Part shown: piece after piece, positions 5,983-11,085 of the stretch
Layout of the letters: each line of letters begins with the position of its first letter
How positions within the stretch are numbered: the stretch's first letter is position 1
Source: Candidatus Poribacteria bacterium
GTDB taxonomy: Bacteria; Poribacteria; WGA-4E; GCA-2687025
NCBI GenBank assembly: GCA_002687025.1
Contig: NYZG01000365.1
Coordinates: 1-11,085 of the forward strand
Direction of reading: 5' to 3'
DNA: 11,085 bases
The notes under the pieces: model-generated
What the model was told of the DNA's origin: nothing
Database searches by the model: none
What the model saw: the letters and a program-made list of their open reading frames with translations, nothing else
Position numbers and translations under genes: made by a program

Positions 5983-6274
5983 AGTGACGCCGAGCGCAAC
6001 CATTGCACCCAGGACGCCCGAACCACATCTCGATGCCAGAGTCGGTTCGTGCCGCGCGAACATTAGCACAGTAGCATACACGACACAACACCGCAATTCG
6101 TTACCGGTAGTCCACCGAATCGTGGACGAACGCCCGAGCCTGCCGCTCCGCCCGACGGGGTTAATCGCCGGTGTGGAACCGAAGGCTCCATTGGGTGAAC
6201 GCATGATAGCGTGCCCCCAAAACGGCCCTCAAGCAAGCCGTAGCCAAGTGTAGCAAACCCAGTAAGCGGTGTAA

Positions 6275-6292
6275 AGGGCAATTGCATGCCCT
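6275..6292 (-). terminator. Weak intrinsic terminator candidate after dprA
   Basis: On the minus strand AGGGCA-TGCAAT-TGCCCT forms a 6-bp perfect stem with a 6-nt loop, followed by TTTAC (the first T shared with the stem). It starts 10 nt after the dprA stop codon. The stem is short and the T-run minimal, so termination would be weak, but the position is right. Confidence 0.35.
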
Positions 6293-6302
6293 CGAAACTC
6301 GC

Positions 6303-7385
6303 TCACCATGGGCTTCCACAGGCGCCCTGGCCGTCAACCGCGCGGTAGTCTGGCACAACCGCTTCGGCGCCGCAACCCCCGGCCGCGTCGACCGTCTCGC
6401 GGGCGTATAGCCAGTACCCGCGCGACGGGCGTTTGCTCTTGTCGAAGAGCAACATCGGGTCGGGAAACTCCGTCCGGCTACCTAGATGATCCAGCCAGCC
6501 GGCAAAAGTCGCGGCATTGTAGTGGCGCCTTCCTCGCGACACAAGCTCGGCCGTTCCTGCCGAGGCGACGGTCAGCTCCGCCGGGTCCCAGACGGCCACG
6601 TCACGGCGTTGTGTCTCTGCGAACCGCGCCGTGTGTAGCGCGCCGTCCTCACGGCCGCTCTGGATGACCATCACCCCGCGGCACAGCCCACTTATGATCC
6701 GGTTGCGACGCACGAGCCGACGCGCGCCGACCGCCCCGAACAGGCATTCGGACGCCACCGCCCCAGCGCGACCCACCTCGACCGCCAACTGCCGGTGCTC
6801 CGGCGGGTACATCGACGTCAGGTCGTGACCGACGACGGCGATGGACCCCCACTCACCACTCCCGCGTGCCGCGATCGCGGCACGGTGGGCCGCCGTGTCG
6901 ATGCCGCGGGCGAGTCCACTCACGACGCACCATCCGTCTTCTCGGGCGATCCGGGCCGCTGTGGCCGCGGCTTCCAGCCCTTCGGGACACGGGTTGCGTG
7001 TCCCCACGATCGCCAGGGAGCGTTCGGGGAGCGCGCCTTCCAACCCCCACGTCAGCAGCAGGGGTGGCGGGCCCGGTATCTTGCGCAGCGGCTCCGGGTA
7101 CTCGGGCGTATCGCTCAGGCGGGCGACGACCCCTTGCCTCCAGAGCGATTCCCAGCGTTCCTCGACGGCGTCCAGCCTGTCCCGCAACGCGATAATGCGT
7201 TCCGCCATGCTGAACGAGATGTCCGAAACCGACTGTAGCGCCGTGATATTGGCGTTGAGAGCCTCTTGCGCCGAGTCGAACTCTCTCAGGAGCTGCTCGT
7301 ACCTCGGGGCCCCCATTCCGTCCAGGGAAGCCAACGCCAGGCGGGCCGTGTGTTCGCCGTGCGGCAACGTCATATCGTGGAGCAT
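6303..7385 (-). CDS. dprA: Atypical DprA/Smf-family (DNA-processing protein A-like) protein
   Basis: A 360-residue protein of the DprA family, whose typical members bind incoming ssDNA and load RecA during transformation. The N-terminus (about 15-75) resembles the family's helical/HhH region, and YPEPLRKIPGPPPLLLTWG is the usual lead-in to the Rossmann fold. The Rossmann core shows IVGTR (126-130), VVSGLARGIDTAAH (154-167), YPPEHRQL, SE (212-213) and RRNRIISGL (226-234). Several signatures are altered: AVVGHDLTSMYP for AVLGxGxDxxYP, DGALHTARFA for SGSLxTAxxA, and VAVWDP for VFAVPG. The last 90 residues or so do not show the usual winged-helix tail. The start is uncertain: ATG 7385 directly abuts GGCAGG, while ATG 7373, four codons on, has AGGA 11 nt upstream. 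It lies 76 bp behind the subtilase gene on the same strand, probably a chance neighbour or loose operon. Family likely; a role in competence is not assured. Confidence 0.8.
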   Translation of the reverse strand: MLHDMTLPHGEHTARLALASLDGMGAPRYEQLLREFDSAQEALNANITALQSVSDISFSMAERIIALRDRLDAVEERWESLWRQGVVARLSDTPEYPEPLRKIPGPPPLLLTWGLEGALPERSLAIVGTRNPCPEGLEAAATAARIAREDGWCVVSGLARGIDTAAHRAAIAARGSGEWGSIAVVGHDLTSMYPPEHRQLAVEVGRAGAVASECLFGAVGARRLVRRNRIISGLCRGVMVIQSGREDGALHTARFAETQRRDVAVWDPAELTVASAGTAELVSRGRRHYNAATFAGWLDHLGSRTEFPDPMLLFDKSKRPSRGYWLYARETVDAAGGCGAEAVVPDYRAVDGQGACGSPW

Positions 7386-7406
7386 CCTGCCGACGATGGG
7401 CGCCTG

Positions 7407-7435
7407 ACCCTACGCAATTGTCGAGCGCGTCGCAA
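7407..7435 (-). promoter_or_regulatory. Weak promoter candidate for dprA
   Basis: In the 76-bp gap after the subtilase stop, the minus strand has TTGCGA (7435-7430) and TAGGGT (7412-7407) with a 17-nt spacer. The -35 matches four and the -10 only three consensus bases. Read-through from the subtilase gene is an equally good explanation for dprA expression, since no clear terminator lies between the two. Confidence 0.2.
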
Positions 7436-7461
7436 GCGTTGAAACCGAGTGGGCGAGCGTG

Positions 7462-10400
7462 TCAGCGAACGACGGCGAGCTTGCCCGCGCGTCGCTGCCC
7501 TTGCCATTCCACCGAGTATATGTAGACGCCGGGCGCCACGGGTCGTAGGGAGTCGTTCAGGAGATCCCAACTCCACGCGTCGCGGCCTTCGTCGACGATG
7601 CCTTCTACCAGAAGCCCGCCGTCCACGGTATACACCCGCGCCACAGCTCCCGCCGGCATCCCGGCGAATTCCACGCGCGCCGAGTGATTGCGGCGCACGT
7701 ACACGGGATTCGGGTACACGCGCAGGCGACTCAGGTCGGTCGGCGTCGCCGCCTGCGTCGGGATATGCAATGGGGCCGATCGCGCCGATTCGTCAACCGG
7801 CATGTCGTCGGCGCTGCGGACGTCGTTGGGGCGCGTGATCTCAGCGCGGTAGTCGCCCGGAGGAGGCGCCGGGGCGGAGAACGCGAGGATCACCTCGTCC
7901 TCGGGGCCCTGGCGCGCGACGGATGTCGGAGTCCAGGAGCGCGCGCCGCCTGCGCCGCCCGCGACCGCGACGACGCGGTACGCCGACGCCTGCCGCGCGC
8001 TGCCGCCCATGGGCAAGCTGTATGCGAGTCTCACCCGCGACATCGTCAGCGCCTCCGCCGTCAGCAGGCGGGGCTGCTCGCCGATGAAGATGCCGGCGGC
8101 GTCGGAGGCCGCTTCGCCCACCCGAATCTCGTAGCGGTACCGCTCGCCCTCGCGGACCGTGTCGTCCGTGTACGTCGGCTCCCCAGAGATGTCCGTCAGC
8201 GCGACGAACTCACCATCGTCGCCGATCGCGCGGTAGACGACGCCTTGCGAACTGCTCCCCGCCCACTGCCACGTCAGCCGAACGGATCGCGAGCTCATGG
8301 CCGTGACGTCGAGCGCAAACGGCCTCGTCCCCTGCGTGGGCGCGCCATCGGGGGTGAGCACGTTCAGGAGACCACGCTCATTATAAAGGAACGACGCGCG
8401 GCCGTCGCCGTCGAGGTCGAGAAACGCGGGGGACTGCGTGGGATCAGCGCGACCGGTCCAATCCAGCGCCAGCTCCCCCGACTCCGCCATGCGGAGCAGA
8501 TACGTGTGACCCCCGGAGATGACGGCAACGATGTCGTCACCGTCGGCCGCCATGCGACCGGCGAGCAGCCGCGCTCGATCGTCACGCTGTCGGAGGCGGC
8601 GGATGGGGCGGCGCGGCGTCCGGTGGACTTCCAGTTTGGGGGAGTTCTCGCTCCATATGTAGACGGCTACCGTGGACATGGCGCCGCCCCGCGGTGTCAA
8701 CCCAAACGGCTCCTCGCCCAACACGACGACGCTCCGCCTTCCCAGGAAGACGCCCGCGGCTACATCGTGGATCGCGCTGAATACGGTTTGCGTGTCCCAC
8801 ACCTGGCGAAGCTGGGCGCCGTCCCAGCGGAACGCCAGCAGGCTGCCGTCGGCGTCGCCCATGAAGATCTCGCGCAGCCCATCGCCGTCGATGTCGTCTA
8901 CCACGCGCGACGGTGCGAAGAAGTTCAAGCCCTCCGTGCCGTTCCGCAGGGAAGCGACTTCCTCGAACGCGTTGTCGCCGACCGCGCGCACGACGACGAG
9001 ATTGGAGCCGCCGGTCGTCGCTAGGAGCTCCGGCGTGCCGTCGCCATCGGCGTCGACGATCCGTCCGCGTTTCATCCTGTCGCCGGTCCAGATCAGCTTC
9101 GACGGGAATTCGCCCGCGGCGGCGGCCTCGATGAGTATCAGATCGTCGCCGACCTGCCCAAGGGTCTCGAGCAGCCCGTCCTCGTCGAGATCGCCCACGT
9201 CGAGCGGGGTGAAGAAGTCCGGGAACTGATGGACCGAACGTAGCTGCCCGCCGTCGCGCGCCTCGAACACCTGCGTGAACACGAACCCTTCGGTCCCGGG
9301 CGACGAGCCGACGATCTCGGGGAGGCCGTTGCCGTTGAAATCCGTCAGTCGCGGCGCCACGTCGAGCGAGGGGAGTCGATTCCCCGGCTGAACGGCCCGA
9401 TTACCGGGATTCGCGAATTCGCGGCCGCCGGGCGCGACCCCTTCGACCGTGGTTCCCATGCCGGCGGAGTTCCGCGCCACGAAGGTGTACGCCCACGCGC
9501 CGTCTGGAACCGAGTCCGTCAGCGCCAGGATGAAATGGCGCTGCGGCGTCGCGAACTCGGTCGCGTCGTGGACGACTCCCGTCGCGGAGTCGCGGACGGT
9601 GAGCGCCGCGAGCGCGGCGTCGTCGAATTCCACCCACAGGAACGGCGCCCCCTGTCCGCCTGACAGCGCATGGAACAGCTCGTGCCGCAGCACGCGTGGC
9701 GGCGTGTGGTCGATCTCTACGAGCCGTTGGTCGCGGACGAACTGCCCCGTCGTGGAGTAAGTCTCCAGTCGTAGCGTGTACGTGCCCTCGGGCAGCGTGG
9801 AGGTGTCCCAGGCGTATAGCAGGTGGTCGAACCCGGCGCCGTCTCGTCCTCGCGCGTCGATGAGTGAGACCCATGCCGTCGGCGTGGACGTCTCGCCGAC
9901 CAGCAGGCGATGCCCGGCGTAGTTCGGCCCGCCGACGGAGCCGACAATGTCCACCGAGCGATCGCCTCCGAGACGAATGCCGGGGTTCGTTATCTCCGCG
10001 ATGAGCGATTCGCTTGCCATCAGCGCGTTCGCCGCGTTTAGGAGCGGCACGCCTACGGCACGGCCTTCATCCACGAGCGCGGAACCGGACGCCACCAGCA
10101 GACGCTTCACCTCGTCGACTCCTAGCCCCGGCCGCTTGGCGAGCATCAGCGCCGCGACCCCCGCGACGTGCGGCGCGGACATCGATGTGCCGCTCAGCGT
10201 GCGCAGTCGGCCCTCGGTGTGCAGGCTGAGTATGCTCACGCCCGGGGCGGCGAGGTCCACCTCGGCCGTGGCGTTGGTAAAGCGCGCCGCGCTGGCGTCG
10301 CGAGCGGAGGCGGCGACCGAGATCACCTCGGGGAACGCCGCGGGATACAGCACCGACGGATGGCTCTCGTTGCCCGACGCGCTCACGAGCACGACACCCA

Positions 10401-11085
10401 TGGCGTAGGCGTAGCGAAGCGTGTCTCTGAGCAGGCGCGATCCGCGCTCGTCGCCCCAGCTCATGTTGATGATCGACGCGCCGTTCTCGACGGCGTAGAT
10501 GATCCCCGCGGACGAATCGTCTTCCTGCAGGAACGTGCCCCCGCCGCTCGCCGCGAAACCGGATCGGACCGGCATGAGGCGGCAGCTCCACGCGACTCCC
10601 GCGATGTCGATGCCGTTGTCGGGCCGCGCAGCAACGATGCCCGAGACGTGCGTGCCGTGGCCGGTTTCGTCGGTCGGGTCGCCGTCCGGCTCGTTGAAGT
10701 CGCCCCGTCCTCCTGCCGTGGGGGCGTCGACGAAGTCCCATCCGTGGACGTCATCGACGAATCCGTTGCCGTCGTCGTCTCGGCCGTTGCCGGGAATCTC
10801 CCCGTCGTTCTGCCAGAGCTGTCCCTCGAGGTCGGGATGGTCGAGCGTCGTCCCGGTGTCGACGACGGCGACGATCACCGACGGGTTGCCCCGCTCTATC
10901 GCCCACGCGCGGGGCATCGCGATGGCGGGTATGTTCCACAGGTTTTCGTACTCCGGGTCGTCCGGGACGACTTCGGTCTGTAGCGTGCGGAACAGCATGT
11001 TGGGTGCGGCCCCGTCGACTATGGCCAAGGCCCCGTAGTCGCTGATGGCTGCGTCGAGGTCCATGCGCCGGGAGAAGCGCAGCAC
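7462..11085 (-). CDS. Secreted subtilisin-like (S8) protease with FG-GAP-like repeats and C-terminal sorting-type domain; 5' end cut by window edge
   Basis: 1207 residues are visible; the start, signal peptide and most of the propeptide lie beyond the right edge. Residues 1-45 look like the end of a propeptide. The S8 domain (about 46-355) has the full triad: D76 in VAVVDTGTTLDHPD, H143 in GHGTHVSGI, S301 in SGTSMSAPHVAG, and the oxyanion Asn 239 in SASGNE. An insert GNGRDDDGNGFVDD (98-111) looks metal-binding. Ig-like beta regions follow (about 362-560). Five DxDxDG-like motifs (582, 632, 678, 731, 890) mark FG-GAP/VCBS-type repeats, probably a beta-propeller binding calcium. A fibronectin III-like domain (about 920-990) and a second beta domain (about 1005-1110) come next. 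The end (1118-1207) has RVYPNPV, WDLLNDSLRPVAPGVYIYSVEW and GKLAVVR, a FlgD-like/type-A sorting-like domain. It should be exported, self-processed, and act on external proteins. The leftmost GTG is only the edge, not a start. Confidence 0.93.
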   Translation of the reverse strand: MLRFSRRMDLDAAISDYGALAIVDGAAPNMLFRTLQTEVVPDDPEYENLWNIPAIAMPRAWAIERGNPSVIVAVVDTGTTLDHPDLEGQLWQNDGEIPGNGRDDDGNGFVDDVHGWDFVDAPTAGGRGDFNEPDGDPTDETGHGTHVSGIVAARPDNGIDIAGVAWSCRLMPVRSGFAASGGGTFLQEDDSSAGIIYAVENGASIINMSWGDERGSRLLRDTLRYAYAMGVVLVSASGNESHPSVLYPAAFPEVISVAASARDASAARFTNATAEVDLAAPGVSILSLHTEGRLRTLSGTSMSAPHVAGVAALMLAKRPGLGVDEVKRLLVASGSALVDEGRAVGVPLLNAANALMASESLIAEITNPGIRLGGDRSVDIVGSVGGPNYAGHRLLVGETSTPTAWVSLIDARGRDGAGFDHLLYAWDTSTLPEGTYTLRLETYSTTGQFVRDQRLVEIDHTPPRVLRHELFHALSGGQGAPFLWVEFDDAALAALTVRDSATGVVHDATEFATPQRHFILALTDSVPDGAWAYTFVARNSAGMGTTVEGVAPGGREFANPGNRAVQPGNRLPSLDVAPRLTDFNGNGLPEIVGSSPGTEGFVFTQVFEARDGGQLRSVHQFPDFFTPLDVGDLDEDGLLETLGQVGDDLILIEAAAAGEFPSKLIWTGDRMKRGRIVDADGDGTPELLATTGGSNLVVVRAVGDNAFEEVASLRNGTEGLNFFAPSRVVDDIDGDGLREIFMGDADGSLLAFRWDGAQLRQVWDTQTVFSAIHDVAAGVFLGRRSVVVLGEEPFGLTPRGGAMSTVAVYIWSENSPKLEVHRTPRRPIRRLRQRDDRARLLAGRMAADGDDIVAVISGGHTYLLRMAESGELALDWTGRADPTQSPAFLDLDGDGRASFLYNERGLLNVLTPDGAPTQGTRPFALDVTAMSSRSVRLTWQWAGSSSQGVVYRAIGDDGEFVALTDISGEPTYTDDTVREGERYRYEIRVGEAASDAAGIFIGEQPRLLTAEALTMSRVRLAYSLPMGGSARQASAYRVVAVAGGAGGARSWTPTSVARQGPEDEVILAFSAPAPPPGDYRAEITRPNDVRSADDMPVDESARSAPLHIPTQAATPTDLSRLRVYPNPVYVRRNHSARVEFAGMPAGAVARVYTVDGGLLVEGIVDEGRDAWSWDLLNDSLRPVAPGVYIYSVEWQGQRRAGKLAVVR

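Larger units (their letters stand above)
5871..6302. other. Intergenic region between dprA and the lipoprotein gene, no gene seen
   Basis: About 430 bp, visibly less GC-rich than its surroundings. Short frames exist on both strands (for example 5953-6204 minus and 5984-6253 plus), but none has a good Shine-Dalgarno, family resemblance or a coding-like composition. What I can support is a candidate terminator of dprA at the right end and a promoter with an overlapping palindrome at the left end. An untranslated RNA on the minus strand cannot be excluded, but no known fold was recognised. Confidence 0.5.

Noticed and set aside
7684..9024. Long plus-strand open frame of 446 codons opposite the subtilase
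   Set aside because: It is antisense to a clearly recognisable protease/FG-GAP frame, is rich in Arg, Ala, His and Val as expected for GC-rich shadow frames, and has no family resemblance.
10168..10983. Plus-strand frame of 271 codons opposite the protease catalytic domain
   Set aside because: It runs antisense across the intact His and Asp regions of the S8 domain and has no recognisable features.
1..11085. CRISPR array, tRNA/rRNA, insertion sequence or prophage genes
   Set aside because: I read both strands for regular repeats, cloverleaf-like motifs, transposase or integrase signatures and found none.

Overview
The window is GC-rich and densely coded, and looks like ordinary chromosome from an uncultured Gram-negative-type bacterium. 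Three things suggest a lineage such as Poribacteria, Latescibacteria or another FCB-like group. There is a lipoprotein with a C-GGDDE start and SbsA-type Ig domains. There is a very large subtilase with DxDxDG (FG-GAP/VCBS-like) repeats and a C-terminal 'YPNP ... APGVYIY ... GKLAVVR' FlgD-like/sorting-type domain. There is also a (R)-citramalate synthase. This taxonomic hint rests on family resemblance recalled from memory, not on a search.

Layout. Positions 1-219 are a leader without a convincing gene, carrying candidate promoters. Positions 220-2393 (+) hold a two-gene two-component operon: a minimal membrane-anchored NtrB/ZraS-type histidine kinase, overlapping by ATGA with a complete NtrC-type sigma-54 activator. 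Everything to the right is on the minus strand and is transcribed leftwards. In transcription order it is: a truncated subtilase (11085-7462), an atypical DprA/Smf protein (7385-6303), an intergenic stretch of about 430 bp, an Ig-domain lipoprotein (5870-5226), a strong 12-bp hairpin, a citramalate synthase with its own extended -10 promoter (5067-3448), and a diacylglycerol/sphingosine-type lipid kinase (3289-2342). The 3' end of the lipid kinase overlaps the 3' end of the sigma-54 activator by 52 bp in convergent orientation.

The genes do not form one obvious pathway. The kinase and regulator clearly work together. The subtilase and lipoprotein belong to the cell envelope or exterior. Citramalate synthase feeds isoleucine synthesis from pyruvate and acetyl-CoA. 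The lipid kinase acts on membrane lipids, and the DprA-like protein would handle ssDNA.

The most notable point is the lipid kinase start. The conserved N-terminal nucleotide-binding motif (ITLIANPVAGKGR) is encoded in frame upstream of the first ATG, but no ATG, GTG or TTG exists between it and an upstream TAG. A clean AGGAG Shine-Dalgarno sits 6 nt before an ATC codon, suggesting rare ATC initiation (or a sequence error). Other points are a DprA with several altered signature motifs and no recognisable winged-helix tail, and a perfect palindrome overlapping the -35 box of the lipoprotein promoter. I found no CRISPR array, tRNA, rRNA, insertion sequence or obvious defence system.
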